This document shows, one piece after another, positions 54,893 through 64,000 of a DNA stretch of 64,000 bases (positions within the stretch are counted from its first letter, which is position 1; the number at the start of each line of letters is the position of its first letter). The stretch comes from Paracentrotus lividus. Lineage: Eukaryota; Echinodermata; Echinoidea; Camarodonta; Echinidae. The notes under the pieces were generated by a model. It did not search any database, was not told where the DNA came from, and worked only from the letters and a program-made list of their open reading frames with translations. Position numbers and translations under genes: made by a program. The stretch covers positions 8,283,721-8,347,720 of the forward strand of contig CALNVZ010000649.1 of NCBI GenBank assembly GCA_940671915.1, given 5' to 3'.

Positions 54893-55005
54893 GAACCCAT
54901 GGTCCTTGCATTCTCAGTCCCGTGATATTACCACTAGCTATGACACTTCATCTTCCCCACCTTTCTCTGCTAGTGTATAAATTCAGACCCCATTTTCTAT
55001 TACAG

Positions 55006-55269
55006 GTGAGTGGGGAACGATCTGCGATGACGGATGGGGGTTGGATGAAGCTAGCACTGTCTGTAGAATGCTGGGATACAGTGAGGGCGCCATACGATCC
55101 AGTGTGAGGGCAGAGTTTGGGTCAGGACTAACGACCGCACCCATCTGGCTGGACGATGTGGATTGTCTGATCCCTGGGGACAACATCCTGGAGTGCGAGC
55201 ATAGGGGTCTGGGAATACACAACTGCAACCATTACGAGGACGCCGGTGTGGTGTGCAAGCCAAATCAAC
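55006..55269 (+). CDS. SRCR domain 2, second exon
   Basis: A 264-nt exon, phase 1-1 (acceptor ATTACAG, donor GTATGT), continuing the SRCR domain begun at 51380. It encodes EWGTICDDGWGLDEASTVCR, MLGYSEGAIRSS, APIWLDDVDC, ILECEHRGLGIHNCNHYEDA and GVVCKPNQ. Six cysteines of a group A type SRCR are present. The conserved WLDDV and H-x-EDAGVVC motifs are intact. A two-exon SRCR is unlike its neighbours at 48871 and 57190, which are single-exon. Confidence 0.93.
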
Positions 55270-55593
55270 GTATGTATTTGAAGTAGCACAGCAAAATAAT
55301 AGAAAAAAATTGAAGTATTTGAAGTAACACAAGATTTGTGATTAAAAATGAGACGAGTCACCGAGCAATGAGTCAAGAGGGTCAAGGAAATCTGCAAAAT
55401 GATTAAAAATAAGAAATTTGAGGGTCACTCAATCACTCAGTCCCTAAGCTCTCCCAGACTCGTTGGGGGACTTGAGGATTGAAAAGGTACTCATGTTTTC
55501 TGTGTGCTCTTAAAAAAAAAAAAAAAAAATATGAATATAATGATTTACCAATTTCAATTTATCAAATTCCAAAAAGAAGTCGTTTTATACCTG

Positions 55594-56400
55594 GGCCCGT
55601 GTTCCCTAAATATTGGACTTCATCATGAAACTAAAGCATTAAAAAAATCTTTTTGCTAAGATTAATTTTTGTTTCAATTTAAGAATTTTGTATTAGCCTA
55701 TTTTTAACAGTTAAGCATAAATTATTAGATTTCAATTCAATTCAATTCGGTTTATTAAAAAATATTGAAAAGGTAGTCCAAGGACTGATACATTTCAAGA
55801 TTACAATTTTAAAAATAACATAAAATGCAAATGAATATCAGCTAAAAAAGTTAACATACAACTACACATAATAAAAGAGTAGAAACGTAGGGGACAGAGA
55901 AAGAGGAGATGAAGTAAGAAGAAACAGAGGCATAGAAGATGAGGAAAATGTAGTAAAAAAGGAGAAGACTAATTATAAAATGAAATCTTACAATAGATGC
56001 ATATAACGTAAATAAGTTGTGAGTTGTACATGTAAAATACGTGAATAAAAAACAATTGAATAGGTACATAAACGATCTAACATGCACAAACGTCATTAAT
56101 GAAAGTGGCAAGAGCAGACAACTAGGCTTGACACCAATGTTGTGGTGAAGAATAAGGATTGAGCAAGGTTGAAAAGAATACCACAGCAATGGAAACAAAC
56201 CTAGTAAGTATACATTGTGTAGTTCATAATATGATATACGATTATATAATGTTGATGGTACAATTGGTTGCCACGCATTGCAATTTAAAGCAGAAAGGAA
56301 AAAAAGGGGGAGACAAGAGTGAGAAAAGTAGCAGTAGAGAAGTAAAGAGAGAAAAAAAAAAGAAAGAACAGGGGAAAGGGGAGTTGAGTGTAGGCAACGA

Positions 56401-56440
<40 letters not shown>

Positions 56441-56985
56441 AGATGAGGATAGAGAGAAAGGGGAGTTGAGTGTAGGCAACGAGAAAAAGAGAGAGAGATC
56501 AGATGGGGATAGAGAGAAGAAATAAGTGAGGGAGAGAGAGAGAGAGAGAGCGTGTAACTTTAACAATTGCAAAAAGACAGTAAAACATGGTCATCAGCGT
56601 TGCAGAAAATTCAGAAATTATGACAAACTTGCAATTGAAATATTCAGCGGATAAGAATAAAAAGAGCATAGTTTAAGTGAAATTATGGCAAACTTGCAAT
56701 TAAAAAAAAAATCAGTGGATATAAAAAAGAGCATAATTTAATGATTTTGTAACTCGTTAAATACAATGTAGCAAACAAAGTACATATTACTGAAGTACAG
56801 CAATTGCACAGGAAGTGCAAAAAGAGAATCCATTAATGCATAACAAAGTACAAGTGATAGGAAAGGGGAAATCAGAAGATAAGAAATAGGAAAAGAAGAT
56901 GAGAAGATGAAGGGGGGACAAAATCTTAAAAGAATTTTTAGACTCAAGACAAATTACTTAACTAAGGTTTAAGGAATACGGGCCC
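55594..56985. mobile_element. DNA element with GGGCCCGT-TTCC ends
   Basis: The left end GGGCCCGTGTTCCCTAAAT is mirrored by GTTTAAGGAATACGGGCCC at the right end. The interior appears to contain later insertions, a minus-strand LINE tail near 55730 and purine microsatellites. There is no transposase. The boundaries are tentative. Confidence 0.5.
56320..56550. repeat. Purine-rich (GA)n tracts with short tandem duplication
   Basis: A segment AAAGGGGAGTTGAGTGTAGG plus CAACGAG occurs twice (about 56375 and 56458), each followed by AGAGAGAGAG runs. The frames there on both strands are low complexity. Confidence 0.8.
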
Positions 56986-57189
56986 TGATGTACTAATCCC
57001 CCCTATTTAGTCAATGGGGAAAAAAAATAAGGGATCGGTATAGGAAGCATATAATCCTGATGTGCAGTATTCACGCAGGGGGCCACGGCTATATCTTTGG
57101 GTAAGTCACCTAAGATTGAAAGCAAATTTGAATTAATTATAATTTACCATGAAGTTTAAGTATACAGATATTTTTTCTTTTGCTTGAAG

Positions 57190-57618
57190 CTACCGAAGAA
57201 CCTACAATGAGGCCCACGACCCGAACAGTATGGCAAACATCTACATCAGCTCCACTGGAAACCACTGCAAGGACAGACATCCAGGAGATCCGCTTAGTGG
57301 ATGGTGGACATCCTCACAAGGGACGGGTGGAGATCCTGCACAACGGCCAATGGGGAACCGTCTGTGATGATCTATGGGATGAGAGGGATGGAGCTGTAGT
57401 CTGCAGGATGTTGGGATACACGATGGGTGCAGAGATGGTCAAAGGCAATGCCTTCTTCGGTCCTGGGACTGGACCTACTTGGCTTGACAATGTGCAATGT
57501 AATGGGAATGAGGGTAGCTTGGCAGAATGTGGACATAGAGGCTTTGGAAACGAGGATTGTGTTCATAGTGAGGATGCTGGAGTGGTGTGTCGTTTAGCCA
57601 CTACTATGCCATCATCAA
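57190..57618 (+). CDS. SRCR domain 3 with Thr/Pro linker
   Basis: The exon enters in phase 1 after TTGCTTGAAG. An N-terminal linker (TEEPTMRPTTRTVWQTS and following, probably O-glycosylated) precedes a complete SRCR domain: IRLVDGGHPHKGRVEILHNG, QWGTVCDDLWDERDGAVVCR, MLGYTMGAEM, FFGPGTGPTWLDNVQCNG, SLAECGHRGFGNEDC and VHSEDAGVVCRL. It has six cysteines, group A type. The 3' end is set at a GTACCG donor (57619) that leaves phase 1 to match the next exon. The donor is weak, and read-through instead meets a TGA at 57633-57635 after TEQT, so a protein ending here is an alternative. Confidence 0.9.
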
Positions 57619-57853
57619 GTACCGAACAGACCTGATTCACAGTAATGGTGAGCTCAATTGGCACACAAATATCACATCATTTTGAAGTTGTCTTGTTTGA
57701 AATATGAACATGTAATCTTGGTTTTCATGATACTCAGATCGAATCAAAATTAATGACTGGGACAATAATATTGTAAGCATTTAAAAATGAGACTGTTTCA
57801 TACTACATGTAGGTGCTTTAATATAAACACAATCTTTTATTGTTATCCTACAG

Positions 57854-58195
57854 GAGGAGATTTCATCCTTCAAGATGGAGAATCTCTTCGCATCTCTTCT
57901 CCCAATTACCCTGACAACTATGAATCCAATACCAACGTCGTTTGGAGGATAACTTTGCCTCAGGACTGTTCTCTGGTATCTACTTTCCATAGCTTTTACA
58001 CCGAGAGAAATTTTGATACGCTAAGCATTGGCCAAGGTGCTGTGAATACTGGGCATATTGTAAGTTATTCCCAGTTCCGAGACCCTTTCAACACCTCTTA
58101 TGATCCGTCAACATTGATGTGGATCCGTTTTACTAGCGATTCTTCTATAGAGAATCAAGGATTTGAGGCAGAGTTAAGAGCTTCTTGCAGTGGAG
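57854..58195 (+). CDS. CUB domain
   Basis: A 342-nt exon, phase 1-1 (acceptor ATCCTACAG, donor GTTGGT), encoding GGDFILQDGESLRISSPNYP, DNYESNTNVVWRITLPQDC, STFHSFYTERNFDTLSIGQG, DPSTLMWIRFTSDSSIENQG and FEAELRASCSG. The SSPNYPDNY block, the W.I..P segment, the hydrophobic F.SD.S and the GF.A terminal strand are CUB hallmarks. Only two cysteines are seen (QDC, ASC) instead of the usual four, so the canonical C1-C2 and C3-C4 bridges cannot both form. CUB domains mediate extracellular protein or carbohydrate binding and often accompany SRCR domains, as in DMBT1-like proteins. Confidence 0.9.
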
Positions 58196-58468
58196 GTTGG
58201 TACAAGCATACAGGGTATGCATATTGACAATACAATATTTTATTAACAGATATTGTTAAAAACCATGTCGCATCAGGCCACTGATGAAGAGTGTGAAGTT
58301 ATTTCGTTATTTTGCTCAGTGTTGTCACATCCAATCATTTTTTTCCTCTCTTTTTACAATAAAAAAAGTAATGATATCAATTTTTGTGGAGTGCTCATGT
58401 CTCTTTTACAAGGTGGTAAGGCACTAAAATATTACCCATCTGTAGCTAGGCTAAAGACGCTGTGCAGG
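58196..58468 (+). other. Intronic stretch
   Basis: Start of the intron after the CUB exon. No feature recognised. Confidence 0.5.
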
Positions 58469-58469
58469 C

Positions 58470-58660
58470 TTTTTTTTTTTTTTTTTTTTTTTAATTATGG
58501 GGATGCAAATGTCATAGGTTCAATCCCCAGTATGGCTCATGTGTTCCTTGGGCAAAGTCATCAACATTCCTAATCCATACCCTGGTATAATTGTGTACCA
58601 AATATGCAAGAGCCCTTCATATTTTGCTGCTAAGCTAATAATAATAATAATTTGGACATT
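58470..58660 (+). repeat. tRNA-derived SINE
   Basis: After a poly-T run, a B-box AGGTTCAATCCCCAG (about 58517) is followed by the body GTTCCTTGGGCAAAG and an (AAT)n tail at about 58638-58653. The A-box region is degraded or displaced by the poly-T run. Confidence 0.5.
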
Positions 58661-59360
58661 TGTTATATGCGCTGTCATATCCATCATGAAAAGATGCTCA
58701 TGGCACAGTTAAGAAAAAAAGGAAAAGGAAACATCTTAAAGAGGGGTAAGAGTTTGTAAGCTTGTTTGAATAACCAGGTTTTTAGTGATATTTTGAAAGT
58801 GCTAAGACATAGAATATTGCAGATGTCTTGTGGAAGTTTATTTTAAAAGAATGGTCCAGCATTTTGAAATGATCAACCCCCCCCCCCCATGAATATGTTA
58901 GCTAGGTCTGAGATAATCATGTTGAAGCACCCTGAGTGATGTATATTTACAAGAGCAACCATTTGTACTGACATGGTTCTAAAAAAGAAAACACATGCCA
59001 TCAAGATTTTAAAAATTGGAGCGACCTACATGTAGATAATAGCCATTAAAAATAGACTTCAGGGTCTTATGAGATGACATCTTTCACTGCATTGTGATGT
59101 TCCCTAATGTATTTAAAAAGACTTACATCAAAACACTAATATTACTAGTTTTTAGCGGCTGATTGTGCATGCGACTATACATGTTGGGGGGAAACAACAT
59201 GGCACACAGTGCATTGCGCTGGCCCCATGCACTTAACCGTGATTCCAATTCCAGTCATAGACTTTAATGGATTGAACCCATGACCTTTGTATCCCCAGTC
59301 ATGTGAAACAACCACTTGTCTCTGATGCTTATACTTCTGTTTACTGCCTATCATGTACAG

Positions 59361-59423
59361 AATCCAGTCAGACCACATTCGCAACTACTACCTCTCAGCA
59401 AACCATGAGGGAAAACCAAAACG
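59361..59423 (+). CDS. Short Thr/Ser-rich linker exon 1
   Basis: A 63-nt exon between ATGTACAG and GTAAGA, phase 1-1, encoding ESSQTTFATTTSQQTMRENQ and N. Phase, strand and composition fit the linkers that join domains elsewhere in this gene. A copy in the suspected assembly duplicate (about 62515-62575) is frameshifted by single-base losses. No domain is encoded, and the evidence rests on splice sites and phase. Confidence 0.55.
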
Positions 59424-60342
59424 GTAAGAGTTAAAGGGCTATTCTCAGTAATGGGAGGATTACTTGGGAATGTATTTTGTGGGAGAATAGTTGTATTGCA
59501 TCATTCAATTGTGTGAATTTCCTGTTCAGAAGGATGTTCATTCTGATTCAGCAGCAGAGACGGGATAAGAAAAGAGGAGGAAGCTTACAAATTTGTAAGG
59601 GGGAGGCGCTACCAAAATTGTTTGATTTTAACATGTACAAACAAGAAATGGTCTTTCAAAAAAAAAAGGGGGCACATGCCTGTTGGGCCTTCTCCCCCCC
59701 CCCCCCCCCCCTCCCCCTCGTTGGATTCACAAGGTAATTGTAAAAATTACAGCAGATGGCAATTTCAATTTATCGTATGATTAGAAAAGGGGAGGAAAAA
59801 GCTTACAAATTTGTAAAATATTAGAGGGAGATGTTACCAAAAATAGTTTGCTTTTAACATGTACAAAGAAGAAGTGGTCTTTCAGAAAAGGGGGGGGGGA
59901 CACAGGTCTGTTGTGCCTTGCGTTACCCCCCCCCCCCCTCCCCTCTGGATTCATCACTGAATGATGAGTAAATATTGTTGCTCACAGGCGCAGATTCAAG
60001 ATATCCAAATTGAATACATTTCTCGGGCCCAATTGTCCGAGGACAAAAGCGGCTCTATTATGTTTAGCATGGGCCCGATACTTTCATTGTATGAAATCAG
60101 GCTGCGTCTGCTACTGGCTCAAGTGCTCTAAAATGCATTATTTTACTAGTTAAATTAGGAAGATTTATTCCACACAGGTGCTTATCGCTCCCTCAAATCC
60201 TAGCATTCCATGCAATACCATGTAGAATGAGTATTGCTTGAGGTCATTCAAATGTCATTTTTAGTCATGCAAGGAACCCTTTTTTACTTTTGGACATCTA
60301 AACCCTGGTTCATTTCGACATTTCAAACTTATTTATTTCCAG

Positions 60343-60390
60343 CAGCTACTGCAGCACCGTGGACTATCAATGGAAATCTGGATACCATAG
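60343..60390 (+). CDS. Short linker exon 2
   Basis: A 48-nt exon between TTATTTCCAG and GTATAA, phase 1-1, encoding AATAAPWTINGNLDTI. It fits the phase pattern of the gene. The short length makes it a tentative call. The gene continues beyond it, since no stop codon, transmembrane or terminal exon is visible before the window ends. Confidence 0.4.
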   Translation, partial: QLLQHRGLSMEIWIP

Positions 60391-60610
60391 GTATAACAAT
60401 TCTGCATTTTTTTTTTTTTTTTTTAAATTGAAAACTATATGAAAATATAAGCATTATTTTAAATACATTTTCGTTCTGTTAGATGCTTTGATATAAACCA
60501 CTAAGGAATTCTATATATGATGATTTTGCCTTCTTTCCTGCCCTAGTTTTTAAAGTACATTTTACTTTTTTTATTTTGATTTTAATGTTTTGTTATACTG
60601 TACATGTATA

Positions 60611-61471
60611 GGGGAGACTGGGGTAATTATGGCCCCGGGGTAATTATGGCCCCTTTGTCTTTGAGAGCTTATAATTCTTTGCTACATTACACAATGATAA
60701 TTTAAACTTTACACATGCCTAGCTAGACTCTTCCTACTATCATATGAGAAAAATGAGCCGTTTACTTCGAATTTTGCGCTTAAGGGAGCCTAAAATGTAC
60801 GGCAATCACAATTCTGTTCGTTGGAAAGTGGCAAGTCTGCTTTTTTAATTGGGGTGTGACATCATTAATTAAAATCGTTTACAATGAAATTTTGGTTGAA
60901 AGAGAAACAATAGGAACTAACAAACACAACATAAAAAGTTCCACCTGAATATCTTCAATAGTAGAGCTGTAAAGAATGATCAAGTTGAAAATGTCACTTG
61001 GGGTAATTATGGCCCCCAATGCGTAAACAGTGTATAAGCGTAGATGAGGACATTAACTTGTATGAATATTTACATAAATATCTGTATTGCTTTGACTGCA
61101 AAATTTCAACATTTTGGCCGAACCATTTATTGATTAAATCATTGTTGGTGGTTGATAAGTGTATTAGGAATACCCAACAACATTTATTATACATTACCAT
61201 AATTAATTAGCATAATATCGTTGAATTCATACAGTCATTACAATAGGGGCCATAAATACCCCAACCCTTGGGGTAATTATAGGCCCACAAAGTTGTTAAC
61301 ATTATGGTAATTAATATGCAAATGAGAAGTCACAGGTTTATACTTTCCTTTGTATATCATAGGTATATAGATTGACAGTATTTCAACATAATTAGAATAT
61401 TATTGGACTTTTCATTTAATGGTAGTAATAGGAAATGTGAAAAAGGGGGCCATAATTACCCCAGTCTCCCC
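60611..61471. mobile_element. TA-flanked MITE, 861 bp
   Basis: The terminal inverted repeats are about 26 bp and near-perfect: GGGGAGACTGGGGTAATTAT plus GGCCCC on the left, and GGGCCATAATTACCCCAGTC plus TCCCC on the right. Both sides are flanked by TA (60609-60610 and 61472-61473). The motif GGGGTAATTATGGCCC recurs internally at 60638, 61000 and, inverted, near 61247. There is no coding capacity. Confidence 0.8.
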
Positions 61472-61709
61472 TACACCATATATTTTGCTTCCATATATGT
61501 TCATGATTTTACTCCCAAAAAAAAGGGAATTTGTGAAAATTTATTTTCAGGAATCTATTGTATTTGTATTTGCATTCACTTTGTACAGAAATATCAGGAA
61601 GTGAAAGTTTTCATATTCAGTAAGTCGCGAAATTCACCAAAATAAAACCACCATGAAATGTTAAGCGTATACTATATTCACTGATTTTTTTTTAAATTTT
61701 TTTTTTCTT

Positions 61710-61734
61710 NNNNNNNNNNNNNNNNNNNNNNNNN
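61710..61734. other. Assembly gap (25 N)
   Basis: A 25-N placeholder, identical in size to the one at 28042-28066, again with duplicated sequence on either side. Confidence 1.
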
Positions 61735-64000
61735 ATGATTGTGGTACCCAAATATGCAAGAGCCTCAATTTTGCGCTAAGCTTAACTAATAAATTTAAAA
61801 TAAATTTTTTGGAACCAATTTTTGGGGTTTTAATAAAGTGGCGCTGTCATATCTCATCATGAAAAGATGCTCCATGCACAGTAAGAAAAAAGGAAAGGAA
61901 ACATCTTAAAGAGGGTAGAGAGTTGTAGTCTTGTTTGAATAACAGGTTTTTTATGAATTTTGAAAGTGCTACAGACATAGAATTGCCAGATGTCTTGTGA
62001 AGTTTATTTTAAAAGAACTGCGCTCACAGCATTTTGAAATGATCAACCCCCCCCCCATGAATATGTTAGCTAGTCTGAGATAATCATGTTGAAGCACCGA
62101 GTGTGTTATATTTACAAGAAACCCCTTTCGTACTGGACAGTCCTAAAAAAGAAAACACGCATCAAATTAAACATCGGCACGCGACACTACAGTGATAATC
62201 ACCATTAATAGCCACCGCTCTGTATGAGATGACATTCTTTTCACTGCATTGTGATGTTCCCTAATGTATTTAAAAGACTTCATCAAAACACTAATATTAC
62301 TAGTTTTTAGCGGCTGATTGTGCATGCGACTTACATGTTGGGGGAACAACATGGCACACGTGCATGCGCTGTGCCCCATGCACTTAACCGTCGACTTCCA
62401 ATTCCAGTCATAGACTTTAATGGATTGAACCCATGACCTTAGTATCCCCATCATTGTGGAAACACAACACTTGTCTCTGATGCTTATACTTCTGTTTACT
62501 GCTATCATGTACAGAATCCAGTCAGACACATTCGCAACTACTACCTCTCAGCAAAACTGAGGGAAAACCAAAACGTAAGAGTTAAAGGCAATTCTCAATA
62601 TGGGAGGATATTGGGAATGTATTTTGTGGAGAATAGTCTGTATTGCATCAATTCAAGTTGTGTGAATTTCTCTCAGAAGGATGTCATTCTGATTCAGCAG
62701 CCAGAGCGGATAAGAAAAGAAGCGAGGAAGCTTACAAATTGTAAGGGGAGCGCTTACCAAAATTGTTTGCATTTAACATGTACAAACAGAAAATGTCTTT
62801 CAAAAAAAAAAAGGGTGGCACATGCTGTTGGGCTTGCCTCCCCCCCCCCCCCCTCCCCTCGTTGATTCACAAGGTATTGTAAAAAATTACAGACAGATGG
62901 CAATTCAATTATCGTATGATTAGAAAAGGGGAGAAAAGCTTACAATTTGTAAAATATTAGAGGGAGATGTTACCAAAATAGTTGCTTTTAACATGTCACA
63001 AGAAGAAGTGGTCTTTCAGAAAAGGGGGGGACACAGTCTGTTGTGCCTTGCGTTACCCCCCCCCCCCTCTGGAGTTCATCACTGATGATGAGTAAATTGT
63101 TGCTCACAGGCGCAGATTCAAGATATCAAATTGAATTACATTTCTCGGGCCCAATTGTCGAGGACAAAAGCGGCTCTATTTGTTTAGCATGGGCCCGATC
63201 TTCATTGTATGAAAAATCAGGCTGCGTCTGCTACTGGTCAAGTGCTCTAAAATGCATTATTTACCTAGTTAAATTAGGAAGATTTATCCACACAGGTGCT
63301 TATCGCTCCCTCAATATCCTAGCATTCCATGCAATCCATGTAGAATGGAGTATTGCTTCGAGGTATTCAATGCTCTTTTTAGTCTGCAAGGCACTTTTTA
63401 CTTTTGGACATCTAAACCCTGGTTCATTCGACATTTCAAACTTATTTATTTTCAGAGCTACTGCAGCTACCCGGGTGAGCTATCAATGCGCATCTGTATT
63501 TTATAATTATTTTTTTTAATTAAATTGAAATGAATAAATAAGCAAATTCGTTCTGTATGATGCTTTGATAAAACCACTAAGGAATATATAAATATGCCTC
63601 TTTCTGCCTATAATAATTGATTTTAATGTTTTGTTATACTGTACATGTATAGGAGACTGGGAAATCTAAATGTAATGAATGAGAGCTTATAATTCCTTGC
63701 TACTACAATGAATAATTTAAACTTTACACATCCTAGCTATGACTCTTTCCTACTATCATATGAAAAAATGAGCCGTACTTCCGAATTTTTCGCTTAAGGG
63801 AGCCTAAATGTCGGCAATCACAATTCCTGAATGCAAGTTCTGCTTTTTATATGGGGTGTGACACTCATTATTAAATCGTTTACAAATAAATTTTGGTTGA
63901 AAGAGAAACAATAGGAACTAACAACACAACACTAAAAAGTTCACCTGAATTCTCTAATCAGATAGATGTAAGAATGATCAAGTTGAAAATGTCAACTGTG
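61735..64000. repeat. Copy 2 of second duplication, indel-rich, runs off window
   Basis: It follows 58588 to about 61000 in order (SINE tail, GATCAACCCCCCCCCATGAA, linker exons, poly-C tracts, MITE start), but is about 6-7% shorter with many single-base losses and a few garbled stretches near 61790-61840. Both linker exons are broken in it. The pattern is that of an unpolished read end, and exon-like frames here should not be annotated. Confidence 0.8.

Larger units (their letters stand above)
52077..54955 (-). repeat. tRNA-derived SINE split by fold-back insertion
   Basis: The 3' part lies at 52077-52346: an AATAATAATATTAGC tail, TTTATAGCGCC, then up to GGGGATTGAACCCA. The tRNA head continues at 54893-54955 with GAACCCATGGTCCTTGC, then TACCACTAGCTATGACAC. 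Read on the minus strand, the head gives an A-box TAGCTAGTGGTAA and a B-box GGTTCAATCCCC, the latter completed only when the insertion is removed. GAACCCA is duplicated at 52340-52346 and 54893-54899. Confidence 0.75.
51495..55005 (+). other. 3.5-kb intron splitting SRCR domain 2
   Basis: The intron holds a tRNA-like SINE fragment, a second SINE split by a 2.5-kb fold-back element, and a MITE nested in that element. The host coding frame is preserved across it in phase 1. Confidence 0.8.
55270..57189 (+). other. Intron, SRCR 2 to SRCR 3, rich in repeats
   Basis: 1.9-kb intron. It includes a probable DNA element with ends GGGCCCGTGTTCC (55595) and GGAATACGGGCCC (56973-56985), and within it an AATTCAATTCAATTCGGTTT run at 55733 that looks like the reverse strand of a LINE 3' tail. 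Purine-rich (GAGA)n tracts lie at 56320-56550. Confidence 0.6.
58588..61709. repeat. Copy 1 of a second direct duplication (likely assembly overlap)
   Basis: This stretch is repeated from 61735 onward after a 25-N gap. Its version has intact splice-bounded linker exons and an intact TA-flanked MITE, so it is taken as the reliable copy. Confidence 0.75.

Noticed and set aside
54517-55000. Val/Gly/Leu-rich plus-strand frames before SRCR 2
   Set aside because: Translations of the GTCGGTCTCGTGGGC tandem units in the right arm of the fold-back element.
62515-63475. Additional linker exons near 62515 and 63456
   Set aside because: Frameshifted, donor-damaged copies of the linker exons at 59361 and 60343 within the second suspected assembly duplicate.

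Overview
The window looks like a repeat-saturated nuclear segment from a marine deuterostome invertebrate, most likely an echinoderm (sea urchin or relative). The basis is large introns with GT/AG phase-1 exons, a mosaic extracellular gene with kringle, SRCR and CUB modules (SRCR genes are strongly expanded in sea urchins), RTE- and CR1-like LINE remnants, tRNA-derived SINEs, many MITEs and fold-back elements, and the GC-rich motif GCTCGCGCTTCGCGCTC repeated in AT-rich DNA. The species assignment is inference. There is no sign of prokaryotic organisation: no operons, ribosome binding sites or CRISPR.

Layout. 1-4.7 kb: AT-rich non-coding DNA with a long fold-back hairpin (1046-1939) and a 1-kb polypyrimidine tract. 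4.78-10.5 kb: composite satellite-like repeats built on GCGCCAAATCGACCTTAAA units, partly arranged as a large inverted repeat, with a CR1-like LINE tail that carries a 278-bp PIF/Harbinger-like MITE. 10.5-11.7 kb: a candidate exon, a 1000-N gap, then a candidate terminal exon coding for a transmembrane helix and short tail, probably the end of an upstream gene. 11.7-16.4 kb: mostly featureless AT-rich DNA with two MITEs. 16.37-22.68 kb: a 6.3-kb element with ~0.7-kb inverted arms and a 1.9-kb A-rich core.

26.8-60.4 kb: the main feature, a plus-strand multi-exon gene, open at both ends of what can be seen. Nineteen exons add up to about 1,569 codons. Their order is [LU-like three-finger domain in two exons, kringle A, kringle B] twice, then a third LU domain without kringles, SRCR, kringle A', kringle B', SRCR (split by a 3.5-kb intron), SRCR, CUB, and two short linker exons. 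Nearly all exons are symmetric phase 1-1, so modules can be duplicated or skipped without frame loss. Three lesions are visible: a TGG-to-TGA stop in kringle A of module 2, loss of the first kringle cysteine in kringle B of module 1, and loss of one LU cysteine in module 3. No signal-peptide exon was found upstream. The product is probably secreted or a membrane ectodomain, and its function is unknown.

The introns hold a 5'-truncated RTE LINE with an 11-bp target duplication, a broken CR1-like LINE, two piggyBac-like TTAA elements (one apparently the source of a 1.5-kb minisatellite), other TTAA and TA MITEs, and a 2.5-kb fold-back element that has split a tRNA-derived SINE. Two stretches (28067-32383 and 61735-64000) each follow a 25-N gap and repeat the preceding sequence with many single-base indels. 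They are most likely uncollapsed assembly overlaps rather than real duplications, so the extra exon-like copies inside them should not be counted.
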